Below are positions 27,801-36,449 of a stretch of 64,000 nucleotides of DNA, one piece after another (position 1 is the first letter of the stretch; each line of letters starts with the position of its first letter). Under the pieces are notes generated by a model. It had not been told where the DNA came from and did no database searches. It saw only the letters and a list, made by a program, of their open reading frames with translations. The translations under genes were made by a program, and so were the position numbers. The stretch is from Candidatus Barnesiella excrementigallinarum (lineage in GTDB: Bacteria; Bacteroidota; Bacteroidia; Bacteroidales; Barnesiellaceae), in contig DXFL01000023.1 in NCBI GenBank assembly GCA_019114445.1, forward strand, positions 186,001-250,000. The letters run 5' to 3'.

Positions 27801-28063
27801 TCGGAATGGGCATAGTTCACCTGAATGCTCGAAACTTTCTTTTGTGCCAGTTCATCTAAATGCCACAAGATTCGTTCCTCTGTCAACGTGTCGCCCAGCC
27901 ACCAATAAAAAGGCACTTCGCCATACCCCTTAGGAGGTGCGACAAAACCGGGCAATACGTCAAAATCGGCATCTCTATTGGGATAACCCGGAGGCAAAGA
28001 GCCATACGCAACAGAAAAAACGACCGACAAATAAATGGCCACCAACGCAAAAGAGTGTCTCAT
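24809..28063 (-). CDS. GH106-like glycoside hydrolase, C-terminally truncated
   Basis: A 1084-aa secreted enzyme of the large GH106 (alpha-L-rhamnosidase) type. After the signal peptide (to about residue 21) the barrel begins with GYGEVPFYWWLGDTLTEERI and LDELAQKKVSSIQVNYAH, the usual start for this group. WGTSTSGLIDAIFANFAQGQNLLSLHG is another conserved segment. Accessory beta-domains fill the C-terminal half. The final jelly roll starts normally (DGYAGGAFFDEPVKQN ... YSGGFRG) but after about residue 1060 the sequence becomes an unrelated tail (IEPERNKAKNMPNG). About 100 residues of that domain appear lost. The barrel seems intact, so activity is possible but stability may suffer. Confidence 0.75.
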   Translation of the reverse strand: MRHSFALVAIYLSVVFSVAYGSLPPGYPNRDADFDVLPGFVAPPKGYGEVPFYWWLGDTLTEERILWHLDELAQKKVSSIQVNYAHSDDGKWLKWGLTYPSKPALFSDEWWKLFGWFMKEAKKRDMSVSLSDYTLGVASGHCLDAAKRDYPELEASRVQMKVWDYVDIADREIADFLTLVAYKLDEKGNIRWNTKVDLSNAVENHRLRWAPSDKGPWKVYMVYAETCPNSYDPMHPMAGPAYILHFFQTFEDKFPEDAKGGLNFFFSDELEFNIKGNMWNRYFAQEFKKRKGYDILPHLLGLFMDIGPLTDKIRLDYNDVAVSLSEENYFRPIFEWHQQRGLIFGCDHGGRGTRVADFGDYFRTQRWNQGPGCDQPFLGKDLIKNKVNSSIAHLYERPRVWLEGFYGSGWGTSTSGLIDAIFANFAQGQNLLSLHGLYYATPGAMWEWAPPCNHFRMPYWQVMEPLLECTERLSYLLSQGYHVADVAILYPVEPVVVGDGNKAPETAFEMGRRLYENAIDFDFIDYESLHRADIVGSEIRVSGEAFKVIVVSSMTSIKQSSLEKLISFKQSGGTVINLGELPSSTDSLGGDAKALQPFLTDYLAETGLGKTLLFENTDSAVTYIKRSFVPDFAIHGSYSNPYYIHRRIGNRHIYGVYNVAQGTVCSFRAQGEVEYWDAWTGKVYKLQPLGSNGLQTDVRLPKSKSDFQIIVFTEKSDAVPFPSPMEVKEEVVLDSVWNCEFKPVLDNRYGDFNWPPTDEKVGPEVRRVRNVDNNLETYSFGPAFYQYGPVPQQVPADEMVQIFDNPVDLPQYRYSIKYGVEGDEGHQGYHGLKLETYPDLIRLGRLQRSMTNTMRTKEEEGSFYYLMSWVHIPESGEYEIVTGETLPYALFINGDERAITKRIYLDKGTQKVILAFDKPCITYFFFRNPNSPITGKEFLRTPWYHDQSVLPFDIKGNSPNKSEQFHFTTAPGLQSLHFRVVGELSVRIDGRDAKLLRMRQDGLYREYDVAPCEVTPYPSRVEVYAEPADGYAGGAFFDEPVKQNCGSGKVTLGDFSRYEGMESYSGGFRGIEPERNKAKNMPNG

Positions 28064-28073
28064 AATCCAGCTA

Positions 28074-29150
28074 CTATTTCAAATATTTCGAAAATTGTTT
28101 CAAGGTTTTCTCATCACGCTCATCGATCGAGCCATCGCCACGAGGTCCCACATTAATCAGCAAATTGGCAAAACTCTCATCGGCCCGCTGTTTCCATACC
28201 AATAACTGTTCAATATTCATGTGGGGCTCTCCCTCGACATACCCCCAACTTTTATTCAATGGAACGCATATCTCTGCCGGCTTTCTTGTCCATTCATTGG
28301 CATCGACATTTTGTAACTGAATATATTCGGGAGCAAGAAAATCTTCCGTACCAATCACCCCATACTTATAGGCGACCAGAGCTTGGGGCTGTAACCGATG
28401 GATCATGTCATACAATTCTTGCAATTTAAATCGTGATGTTTCCCCGTTTGTGGGAACAGCGGCCCCATCGAGCCAAATTCCTGCAATGCTGCCATACTGG
28501 GTCAATAGTTCTTTGATCTGAGCCTTTACGTACTCCACATAATTATTCAAATCATAATCCTCATAGGCATACGTCGGTTCGGGACTTTCATACGGGACCT
28601 CGGTCAATGAACAATTCCAATCTTTTTTGCGGGGAGCATGAGGGTGGTGCCAGTCAAAACCATGCTCATAAAACAGGGAAAGACCCAACCTCTCTTTTTC
28701 ACAAGCCTCGGCCATCTCGGCGACCAAATCCCTCCGTGCCGCACTGTTCATCGAATTGAACTCATTAGAAGGAGAATCCCACAAACAAAATCCATCACAA
28801 TGTTTCGTGACAAAGGTGATGTATTTTAGCCCCGTTTTTTTGGCCAACTTGGCTATCTTTCGGGCATCGAAATTTCGAGCGTCGAATTTCCCGGCCAACT
28901 TTTCATATTCGGCCACCGGTATTTTCTCTTCAAACTGTAAAAACGGATGCTTCGCTTCTACCGAATAGAGGCCATAATGGATAAACAATCCATAACGGGC
29001 ATTCTGAAACCAAGCGAGAGCTGCTTTTCTCGGATTCTCTTTGTATAGCTCCTTATAATCTTTCAAATAAGAAGGACACGGTTGCCCCGCACACAGCAAG
29101 GGGACAAAAAACACCATCATCAAAAAAATCTTCTTCATAACCATTTTCAC
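28074..29150 (-). CDS. GH29-family alpha-L-fucosidase
   Basis: A 358-aa secreted retaining alpha-L-fucosidase. The start may be 29150 or the Met four codons later (29138), which gives the cleaner signal peptide MKKIFLMMVFFVPLLCAG. The barrel has WFQNARYGLFIHYGLYS, the conserved KYITFVTKHCDGFCLWDS and the nucleophile Asp in SIAGIWLDGAA. FANLLINVGPRGDG is the family's closing motif. The length is that of a catalytic domain alone, with no CBM, typical of GH29-B-like short enzymes, although subfamily assignment needs alignment. It sits 10 bases upstream of the GH106-like gene and seven after the esterase. Confidence 0.93.
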   Translation of the reverse strand: MKMVMKKIFLMMVFFVPLLCAGQPCPSYLKDYKELYKENPRKAALAWFQNARYGLFIHYGLYSVEAKHPFLQFEEKIPVAEYEKLAGKFDARNFDARKIAKLAKKTGLKYITFVTKHCDGFCLWDSPSNEFNSMNSAARRDLVAEMAEACEKERLGLSLFYEHGFDWHHPHAPRKKDWNCSLTEVPYESPEPTYAYEDYDLNNYVEYVKAQIKELLTQYGSIAGIWLDGAAVPTNGETSRFKLQELYDMIHRLQPQALVAYKYGVIGTEDFLAPEYIQLQNVDANEWTRKPAEICVPLNKSWGYVEGEPHMNIEQLLVWKQRADESFANLLINVGPRGDGSIDERDEKTLKQFSKYLK

Positions 29151-29156
29151 CTCTTA

Positions 29157-30563
29157 TCATTCTATTACATCGGTACAAAAAGGCAATACCGGGATTCCTT
29201 GTTCCGTACGAAGGCTACCAACCGTCGCGTCGTCAAAACAATATTTCACGACAAAAGCGTTCTTTATCTTTTTGGCCGAGATACAGACTTGGCGCCCTTT
29301 TATTTCAACCTTCGGAGACAATTTCTCTCCATTTTCATCGATTATCTCCAACCCCACAATCTGCTTGGAATCAGAAATCAACCGTTCAAAAGAACCACTA
29401 AAATTCAATATTACGCTATTCCCGTCTTTTACGACCGAACGAAACCGAGGACTTTCATACGGAGCCACATATTCTCCATAGACCTTATCCATCGCCATAA
29501 AGGCCAACCGCTCTCCTATTGCACGTTTGTTTCGTGGGTGTATATCCTTTACATCATCGACCAAATCCGAAATACTTATCATGGCCGTATTTTCCACCTC
29601 GTCCAACACCTTTTCCTGTTGTTTCCTCAACAAGGCTGGGCCATTGCTTTTCGAGCGGTACATATACGGGGCTATCTGTACGTACAAAAAGGGAAAATCG
29701 TTTTCAAAAGCATCGCGCCACGATGTAATCATACCCTTCATCAAATCGGAATAGTCCGAAGGATAATCGCAATTGGTTTCGCCCTGATACCAAATGCAAC
29801 CTTTAACAGAATATGGCACAAGCGGAGCTATCATTTGATTATACAACACGCTCGAATCAACCGGCCGCCACATATTGCGCCCATATCGCTCGGCTCCGTT
29901 ATTGCCATACTTCGAAGCCTCCGTATCGGGTAACCACACTTCTATGGGAGTTCCTCCCCATGCCGAAACGATAATGCCAACCGGGACCGCCAGTTTTTGG
30001 GTTAAATACCGAGCAAAGAAATAGGCCGTCGCACTTGTCCGACGCATACTCTCCGGCGAAGAGACTTCCCAACGGGCCTCACAATCATTCTGAGGAGTAT
30101 AAGCTCCCCGCTTGGGGACATGAAATATATGCAGGGTTCTGCAATCGGCATTAGCAACTTTTATCTCTTTGTCCTTTATTCCATAACTTGCCGCCCACTC
30201 CATATTCGACTGTCCCGAACAGAGCCAAACCTCGCCCAACAGCACCTCTTTCAGCAGGACGGTTTCATTTCGGGTATACACTTTCAATTCGTACGGGCCT
30301 CCCCCTTCTACGGTTTCGAGCTTTATCGACCATTTGCCCAAATCGTCGGCCACAGTCTTAACCGGGAACTGTTTCCCCCACGAAGGAACAACGGTAACAG
30401 AATCGCCCGAAGCAGCCCACCCCCATATCGGGACAACTGCATTCCGCTGCAAAACCATGCCATCGGAAAATATAGAGGGCAAACTCAATTGTGCCGATAA
30501 ATTATTACAGGGGATAATCATCAACAGCAATAACCAAAACTTACTGTATAAATATTTCTTCAT
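29157..30563 (-). CDS. Sialate O-acetylesterase-type SGNH esterase
   Basis: A 468-aa secreted carbohydrate esterase. The signal peptide ends at about residue 24 (NNLSAQ). It keeps the full catalytic set of the family: nucleophile Ser in LCSGQSNMEW, oxyanion-hole segment KGCIWYQGETN, and the Asp/His pair around VDDVKDIHPRNK. A small N-terminal beta-domain (about 25-110) and C-terminal beta-segments flank the SGNH core. In plant, algal and mucin loci this type removes acetyl groups and so opens the chain to exo-glycosidases. The protein is complete, in contrast to the remnant at 24333-24857. It is probably co-transcribed with GH2 upstream and GH29 downstream. Confidence 0.88.
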   Translation of the reverse strand: MKKYLYSKFWLLLLMIIPCNNLSAQLSLPSIFSDGMVLQRNAVVPIWGWAASGDSVTVVPSWGKQFPVKTVADDLGKWSIKLETVEGGGPYELKVYTRNETVLLKEVLLGEVWLCSGQSNMEWAASYGIKDKEIKVANADCRTLHIFHVPKRGAYTPQNDCEARWEVSSPESMRRTSATAYFFARYLTQKLAVPVGIIVSAWGGTPIEVWLPDTEASKYGNNGAERYGRNMWRPVDSSVLYNQMIAPLVPYSVKGCIWYQGETNCDYPSDYSDLMKGMITSWRDAFENDFPFLYVQIAPYMYRSKSNGPALLRKQQEKVLDEVENTAMISISDLVDDVKDIHPRNKRAIGERLAFMAMDKVYGEYVAPYESPRFRSVVKDGNSVILNFSGSFERLISDSKQIVGLEIIDENGEKLSPKVEIKGRQVCISAKKIKNAFVVKYCFDDATVGSLRTEQGIPVLPFCTDVIE

Positions 30564-30617
30564 TTTATTACTTTTATTTTTAATACGTTAATTACAAATC
30601 CGGTTGGGATAAACCAC

Positions 30618-33434
30618 TCAATTAAACAGACGCTTCAAACTATCCAATTCGACTTTTTGCGTAGGACGATAATCCGAACTATTCATATATGCCAATAAAC
30701 TTGTCAGTAATTGCCGTGCCGCAGGACGATTTTCCATGTCGGTCAACAAATCGGCTCCACATAAAAGCACGCTGCCGTTGCCAACTTTCATCTCTACGAT
30801 CAAGCCAAACGGACGGGCGGTAAACCAATCGTCAATAATGCGGACAACAGGCTGGATATTACCTATCGTTTTTAAAGATATCGCATTGCAATGCGAGAGA
30901 ATATCCTGCCATTGATAGTCGCTATGATACGATGTCGGGAAGAGGTTCAAAGCCGGATGTCCCGGATTACACAACACCCCCAATGTATGAGGCGCCTGAT
31001 TGTTTGTCCACAAGGTATTCCAAAATATCGACGAGAATCCAACCACCACCGAATCGCAGCCTTCGTTTCGCAAAGCGCCCAACTTAGGTGTTAAAAGAAT
31101 CTTTCCCCCGTCGTTTAGATGCCGAAGCATTTTCTCGCTCAACCCATCTGCAACCAATACCTCTTTGGCCTCTACCGGCTCTTGGGGATATACCCATAAA
31201 TTCCAACGGTTGGTATATTTGCCCACCGAAACGACAAGCTGCCACTGCGAAGGCTCATCGACCGAAAGGACTTCCCGGATTGTCCCTATACTCGACAACC
31301 CTCCCGTAGGAATCTTTTGTACCGGGAAACAGCCCGACTTCACCACTTCGCCATTCCCGTTGACCACTTTCCAAGAGACAGAAGCTGTCATATCCGAGGC
31401 TGCGAATTGTGCCACTTGGATTCTCGCCGACAAGGTGTCGCCGCTATTGTATATCAACCGGCTCATACGGGCCAACGGTACCACTTGATTACAAAATTCG
31501 CGATACTCTTGTGCCGTTACATAGCCTTTTTCCCTCCAAAACGCATTAAGCACCCCAACCAAAGCCGAACCCTGTCCCGGGAAGTCATGCAAATCGAGCA
31601 ACTGGAATCCGCCAAACCCTTCGGTACGTAAAGCGGCTTCGATATCGGCCTTATAACACAGGGTTTGTAATTTCCCCGACGCCAGCAAAAAACTATCGGC
31701 CAAATGGAGCAATCCATTTTCTCTTAACCGATCTTCAAAAATATCGAAATTCTTTGCTTTAAATGCTCCCGTATATTGGTCCCGTTCTTTCAAATCGGGG
31801 TATACGCACCATTGACCTATTTCGTGACTTACCGTCGGTTGCTTGGTCGAAATTTTAGATTTCCAGTCGTACTCCGTATTGGGTATTTCTCCATTAATTA
31901 CGCTCTTCACCCCTTGCCCCCAACTTTGAATGCGAGGAGCACCTGTGCTAATCCAATCGCTTTCGTCTATCGCAGGCCACCCGGCACCCGTTGTATACAA
32001 AAACCGGGAATCCCGTGCTTTCCAAAAATTCACGAAATCGCGTAAATAGGCCTCCCGATTGTCGCCCCACGGTTCATTCCCGTAAGATAACATACAAAAC
32101 GAAGGGTGATTGCCGTATTCATCGACAATCCTGACGCTCTCTTCCCGAATGAACTTGTCTATTGGTTTCCCGTAACCCACATTTGCCCAAGCGCAACATT
32201 CTACATACAAATAGAGGCCCACGCGGTCGGCGGCTTCGAAAGCAGCCTCTGGCGGACACCACGAATGAAACCGAATATGGTTCAAGCCGTATGACTTACA
32301 GATTCTCATTATTCGCTCCCACTCCAATTCGTCGGTCGGAGGGAAACCCGTTTTAGGGAAAATGCAACATTCCAAAGTGCCTCGTAAAAAAACAGGCCGG
32401 CCATTCACCGTTATTTGCGTACCGTGGGTTCCCAATTCGCGCAACCCAAAATTTTCCACACAAGTATCGCGCCCGAATTTCGTATCCAGTACGGCTGTCA
32501 GTTCGTACAAGTTGGGAGAAAATTCATTCCACAAACGAAAATCGGCAGCCATGTCATAAGTGACTACAAGCTCGTTCAAACCGGGAGCCAATTTTACCTT
32601 TTGCGATTGCTCTACAAGTTTATTCCCCGGAGAATTAAGCGGCTTAACCTTTAACCGCACTTTGCCTTTTAGGGGGGCTTCATTCGATAAATTCACCCAC
32701 ACTCTCACCTCTATTTTTCGATGATCCATATCGGGGAATATAGCCACACGTTCGACATGAGCTTTCGGGACAGCCTCTAACGACAAATCGCCGATAACAC
32801 CATTCCAATTACTTTGAGTATTATCCGATATACTATGTGCATCGACTCCCGGATCTATATCCTTTACCCGGTTATCTATACATAAAGTCAATATATGTTT
32901 CCCCGCCGAAAGATTTTCAAGGAGATACCGATGAGGCACCGATAAAGAATTTTGCAACCCTATTTTTTCCTGATCGACCCATAGTGTCGTTTCCCAATGG
33001 CAACGCTCCAAATGGAGAAAAACTTTCCTCTTTGCCCATTCTTTGGGAATCTCTATTGTTTTTTGGTACCATGTACGACCCACATAATAATAATCGGGGG
33101 TCAACCAAAATACAGGTTTCACATTACCGGCTTCACGATACTTGGCATAAGCGTCGCTTTCATACCACGCATTGTTCCACATCTTCCCCGTCCACGGAGT
33201 ATGGGCGTCAACCACATCTCCTATTCCGTTTGTATTCAAAGAACCGGGCAAATTCAACGTCTCCGTAAACTCTTCGCGATACCATTCCTGCTCCATACCC
33301 ACATCTGTCGGGTCCAATCGGTAATTCCACTCTCCGGCTAAATCGATCGAAAACGGTTCGGCCCAGCATATACCCAAATTCAAAAGCAAAAATACACTCG
33401 ATAAAAAAATCTTTCGTTCCATAAAAGCTCTCAT
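30618..33434 (-). CDS. GH2-family secreted glycosidase (paralogue of the 17015 enzyme)
   Basis: A 938-aa enzyme with a signal peptide (KIFLSSVFLLLNLGICWA), not a lipoprotein. The start is 33434 or Met5 at 33422. The domain order matches the GH2 lipoprotein at 17015-19804, including the barrel start RPVFLRGTLECCIFPKTG and the long shared stretch GFQLLDLHDFPGQGSALVG. The acid/base is Glu in LSYGNEPWG and the likely nucleophile is Glu in VSHEIGQWC. N-terminally it has an extra loop (WLTPDYYYVGRTW context). The two enzymes probably act on related linkages, one membrane-anchored and one soluble. A 10-bp inverted repeat ends exactly at the start codon. Confidence 0.9.
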   Translation of the reverse strand: MRAFMERKIFLSSVFLLLNLGICWAEPFSIDLAGEWNYRLDPTDVGMEQEWYREEFTETLNLPGSLNTNGIGDVVDAHTPWTGKMWNNAWYESDAYAKYREAGNVKPVFWLTPDYYYVGRTWYQKTIEIPKEWAKRKVFLHLERCHWETTLWVDQEKIGLQNSLSVPHRYLLENLSAGKHILTLCIDNRVKDIDPGVDAHSISDNTQSNWNGVIGDLSLEAVPKAHVERVAIFPDMDHRKIEVRVWVNLSNEAPLKGKVRLKVKPLNSPGNKLVEQSQKVKLAPGLNELVVTYDMAADFRLWNEFSPNLYELTAVLDTKFGRDTCVENFGLRELGTHGTQITVNGRPVFLRGTLECCIFPKTGFPPTDELEWERIMRICKSYGLNHIRFHSWCPPEAAFEAADRVGLYLYVECCAWANVGYGKPIDKFIREESVRIVDEYGNHPSFCMLSYGNEPWGDNREAYLRDFVNFWKARDSRFLYTTGAGWPAIDESDWISTGAPRIQSWGQGVKSVINGEIPNTEYDWKSKISTKQPTVSHEIGQWCVYPDLKERDQYTGAFKAKNFDIFEDRLRENGLLHLADSFLLASGKLQTLCYKADIEAALRTEGFGGFQLLDLHDFPGQGSALVGVLNAFWREKGYVTAQEYREFCNQVVPLARMSRLIYNSGDTLSARIQVAQFAASDMTASVSWKVVNGNGEVVKSGCFPVQKIPTGGLSSIGTIREVLSVDEPSQWQLVVSVGKYTNRWNLWVYPQEPVEAKEVLVADGLSEKMLRHLNDGGKILLTPKLGALRNEGCDSVVVGFSSIFWNTLWTNNQAPHTLGVLCNPGHPALNLFPTSYHSDYQWQDILSHCNAISLKTIGNIQPVVRIIDDWFTARPFGLIVEMKVGNGSVLLCGADLLTDMENRPAARQLLTSLLAYMNSSDYRPTQKVELDSLKRLFN

Positions 33435-33498
33435 TTATATAGAAAAGGGAATTGCTATCACTCCCTCTTCTACCCAATCTAAGTGTTCTCTATATAAA
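33434..33498 (-). repeat. Inverted repeat abutting the GH2 start codon
   Basis: TTTATATAGA (33434-33443) and TCTATATAAA (33489-33498) are perfect 10-bp inverted copies, with a weaker inner GGGA/TCCC stem. In the mRNA the 3' arm runs into the ATG at 33434, so the helix would cover the translation initiation region. The remaining intergenic bases (33499-33585) show no promoter I can support. Confidence 0.5.
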
Positions 33499-33585
33499 CT
33501 TCAAATCTATGCGATTCTTAAAATCTTTACCCCATATCTTCCTAAAAAAGAAGCATTTCGACAACTATCTGAATTACTTATCATC

Positions 33586-34623
33586 TCATTCAGGCAAACG
33601 GATCATCGCATCTCGATTACATTGTAATTTCCCGTTTTCGACCTTTAATTCGGCAATTTGCAAAAAACAAAGTTGCTCCACAATCGACAAACGAGTATCA
33701 TCATACTCCACATAATCTCTCAGCGGTTCTACATGATAAACTATAAACGCACGATCATCGGGGGTCACAATCATACTGGCGTGTCTGCCGTAAGTCCCAT
33801 CGTACAATCGGGTTCCGGGTTTATCAAGAATCAAACCTTGATACTCCCACTCTTCCCCATTCGAAGAGCGATACACGGGTAACCCGCAGTGTGGATCGGT
33901 TATCAACCAGTAATACCCTTTCCAAAAAATCACATTCGCGCCTTCTTGATAATGGAAGCCATGTTTGTCTACATTCTCGACATCACCATTAACCAACCCT
34001 CGTTCTTCCCAATGTTTCAGGTCTTGGGAAGTTGCCCAAAATGTACCACAACGAGGCTCCCCTTTTATGCAGTTACGATATATCATCGTAATATCGCCCT
34101 TCGAATTACGGAACAAACAGGCATCGATCGCGTCGGGATCGTCGATAGCGACATCGACAAATTTCCACCCCTCTATCATATCGGTCAACGGTGCCGCATA
34201 GTGAACAATTTTACTCGGCCCGCCCCACGGTGGCGTTGAGTCTTCCTTCCTCGTCACATACATATGGCAAGTGTCTCCAACCACAATCATACCGGGAGCC
34301 CAAAATGTCAAGGCAGAGTCTTTTTCCCCTCCTATCCCGTCGAACGAGCAGTAGCCCCGGAAAGTCCAATCCAACAGATTCTTCGACGATACGACACCTA
34401 TGGGACAGGCAACAAACGGTTCTCCCGACAGAGGGCGGCGTGCCGTGTAATATATCAAATACTCTTGGGTCGATGGATTATATATTATTTCGGGATCGGT
34501 AGAACCGTTATAATTGGGATCTGCAAATATCGGAGCATTAGGAACCCGATAATATACCGAGGTACAATTCTCCATAAGCAAAGCCAACGACATCAAAAGT
34601 ATTATATTTGCTTTTCTTATCAT
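33586..34623 (-). CDS. Five-bladed beta-propeller glycosidase-like protein
   Basis: A 345-aa exported protein with propeller blades typical of GH43/GH117-type enzymes: GSTDPEIIYNPSTQEYLIYYTARR, LTFWAPGMIVVGDTCHMYVTR, DPDAIDACLFRNSKGDITMIYRN, EGANVIFWKGYYWLITD and DDRAFIVYHVEP. The DPE and DPDAIDA acids are plausible catalytic residues. The N-terminal signal ends L-M-E-N-C, a weak lipobox. It shares the fold, but little obvious close sequence identity, with the protein at 23255-24319. It is flanked by 151- and 174-base gaps, so it might have its own promoter, though none matching the locus operator was found. Confidence 0.7.
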   Translation of the reverse strand: MIRKANIILLMSLALLMENCTSVYYRVPNAPIFADPNYNGSTDPEIIYNPSTQEYLIYYTARRPLSGEPFVACPIGVVSSKNLLDWTFRGYCSFDGIGGEKDSALTFWAPGMIVVGDTCHMYVTRKEDSTPPWGGPSKIVHYAAPLTDMIEGWKFVDVAIDDPDAIDACLFRNSKGDITMIYRNCIKGEPRCGTFWATSQDLKHWEERGLVNGDVENVDKHGFHYQEGANVIFWKGYYWLITDPHCGLPVYRSSNGEEWEYQGLILDKPGTRLYDGTYGRHASMIVTPDDRAFIVYHVEPLRDYVEYDDTRLSIVEQLCFLQIAELKVENGKLQCNRDAMIRLPE

Positions 34624-34797
34624 ACAACGAAGTGTTATTTCAAAATCGTATTTAGTTCATAAGGCACCATGCGGCTATCGGTTAAGACAATATTACTCTC
34701 CGCCGCACATATCCGGGGAAAACAACGCTACAAGCAAACGGGAACGGGAGGAGGAATCGCAAACAATCCCTTTTCTCACGTTTGCCGTTTATTGCCT
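34624..34797. other. Intergenic gap inside the locus
   Basis: A 174-base gap between two minus-strand genes. It contains inverted copies of GCAAACG (around 34734 and 34778) that could form a loose mRNA stem. I see neither TACAT repeats nor a convincing TAnnTTTG box. Confidence 0.35.
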
Positions 34798-36324
34798 CTA
34801 CTTCTTATAATCGGGATTATGTACCGGCATTTTTGCCCCACAAGCCTTACGCCAGTCCTGTAATTCCTTCAAAAGACGAGATGCCAACTGCGGTTTCTTT
34901 TTCGACAAATCGTTTTTCTCCGAGATGTCGTTTTTCAGATTATAAAGTTCCACATGGCCATCTTCATAAAACTCTATCAGCTTATAGTCTCCATCGCGAA
35001 CTGCGCCGGCTGGGGTATCGCCTTTACCGCCATAGTGGGGATAGTGGAAATAGATAGGCCCTCGCTTAAATTTCTTGTCGCCTTTCAATATCGGTAACAA
35101 ACTAACCCCATCGATATGCTGCTCCGGTTTCAAAGGCAGTCCGGCCATATCCAATATCGTAGGATAAAAATCGACCGAAGTTACCGGAATTGAACATTTC
35201 TTCCCGGCAATATTCATTTTGGGATATTTAATCAAATAGGGCTCCCGAATGCCTCCTTCATAAAGCCACCCCTTGCCGCCTCGTAACGGAGCGTTACAGG
35301 TTGGCGACCCCTCGGCCGTCGACAAACCTCCGTTATCCGAGAGGAGACAAACGATAGTATTCTCCTCTATTCCATTATCTTTCAAAGCCTGTAACAACCG
35401 ACCCAAATTCTCATCCATAGAATAGATCAAAGCCGCATATTCCGCATCGCTTTGGATTACCCGTTCTTTCCAATGCCAAGCCTTGTGGTCGGCTTTTTTA
35501 TACCAATCCAAATCGGTAGTAAACGGTTGAATTGTATCGATACCCATTCGTTGGGCCTTTTCCCTGAAATACTCTACATATTCGGGCTTTGCTTCGATAG
35601 GCGTATGAACCGCATAGAAAGAGAAATACATGAAAAACGGTTGATTCCTGTCGGTATTTTCGATCAATTTAATCGCTTCGGTAGCCAAGCGGTCTGTCAA
35701 ATACTCGCCTTTGGGCCCATCTGGAAGATACGGATTACGATAGGGGGTAAAATAGGCGCCATCGCCCCCCTGTTTCCGCTGAATCCCATTGGGCGAACCT
35801 TTAAGCCAACCGCCTATATTCACATCGAACCCTTGATATTGGGGATAATAAAGAGAATCTTCGGCACAATGCCATTTACCGATGTGATACGTTGTGTAGC
35901 CGTTTTCCTTCATGGCCTCGGCGATCGTAACCTCTTCCAACGGCATATTTAAAGGTATTTCCGGTACAATCATTTTATACTGGCTCAATTTGTCTTTGGG
36001 CAAATTGTATTGATAGCCCGGAATCCAGTCCGTTATCCCGGTACGTGCCGGATATTTACCGGTCATTAAACTAACCCGAGTAGGCGAACTGATGGAAGCA
36101 GCTGCATATCCATCGGTAAATTGCATACTTTCCGATGCCAACCTGTCCAAATTAGGCGTCTCATAAAATTTGCTCCCATTGTAGCCCATATCGGCCCAGC
36201 CGTAATCGTCAATCATGACAAATATCACATTCGGCTTTGACTGAGGCTGTACATTTTGTGCCCCAAGTATCATCGGCACAGAACACGCCGATATTAACAA
36301 AGAGGTTCTATCCCAATTTTTCAT
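34798..36324 (-). CDS. Ser-type sulfatase
   Basis: A 508-aa secreted family S1 sulfatase. The signal peptide ends near residue 22. PNVIFVMIDDYGWAD supplies the calcium-binding Asp pair. The signature S-S-P-T-R-V-S-L-M-T-G places the formylglycine-precursor Ser at residue 79, so an anaerobic-type maturase (anSME) is required. HIGKWHCAED, FSFYAVHTP and LSDNGGLSTAEG are further active-site segments. The C-terminal subdomain ends near residue 490 with none of the extra modules found in the 11305 enzyme, to which the catalytic core is related. The sulfated position and sugar are not deducible by eye. Confidence 0.92.
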   Translation of the reverse strand: MKNWDRTSLLISACSVPMILGAQNVQPQSKPNVIFVMIDDYGWADMGYNGSKFYETPNLDRLASESMQFTDGYAAASISSPTRVSLMTGKYPARTGITDWIPGYQYNLPKDKLSQYKMIVPEIPLNMPLEEVTIAEAMKENGYTTYHIGKWHCAEDSLYYPQYQGFDVNIGGWLKGSPNGIQRKQGGDGAYFTPYRNPYLPDGPKGEYLTDRLATEAIKLIENTDRNQPFFMYFSFYAVHTPIEAKPEYVEYFREKAQRMGIDTIQPFTTDLDWYKKADHKAWHWKERVIQSDAEYAALIYSMDENLGRLLQALKDNGIEENTIVCLLSDNGGLSTAEGSPTCNAPLRGGKGWLYEGGIREPYLIKYPKMNIAGKKCSIPVTSVDFYPTILDMAGLPLKPEQHIDGVSLLPILKGDKKFKRGPIYFHYPHYGGKGDTPAGAVRDGDYKLIEFYEDGHVELYNLKNDISEKNDLSKKKPQLASRLLKELQDWRKACGAKMPVHNPDYKK

Positions 36325-36334
36325 GGTAATTCTA

Positions 36335-36405
36335 TGTTAAGATTTACGTTTCTGAGGGAGGCAGCAGGCACATCTTAACACATACCCGCCACCCTTCTCA
36401 GAAAC
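36335..36405 (-). repeat. Two interleaved 9-bp inverted repeats (pseudoknot-capable)
   Basis: TGTTAAGAT (36335-36343) pairs with ATCTTAACA (36372-36380). GTTTCTGAG (36348-36356) pairs with CTCAGAAAC (36397-36405). The order A-B-A'-B' allows an H-type pseudoknot or two exclusive hairpins in the transcript from the DUF5107/TPR gene to the sulfatase. The 3'-most arm is 10 bases from the sulfatase ATG. Confidence 0.55.
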
Positions 36406-36449
36406 AGCTATAATTTTATTTATCAACCATTAGGTTTCCATGACAGCAC

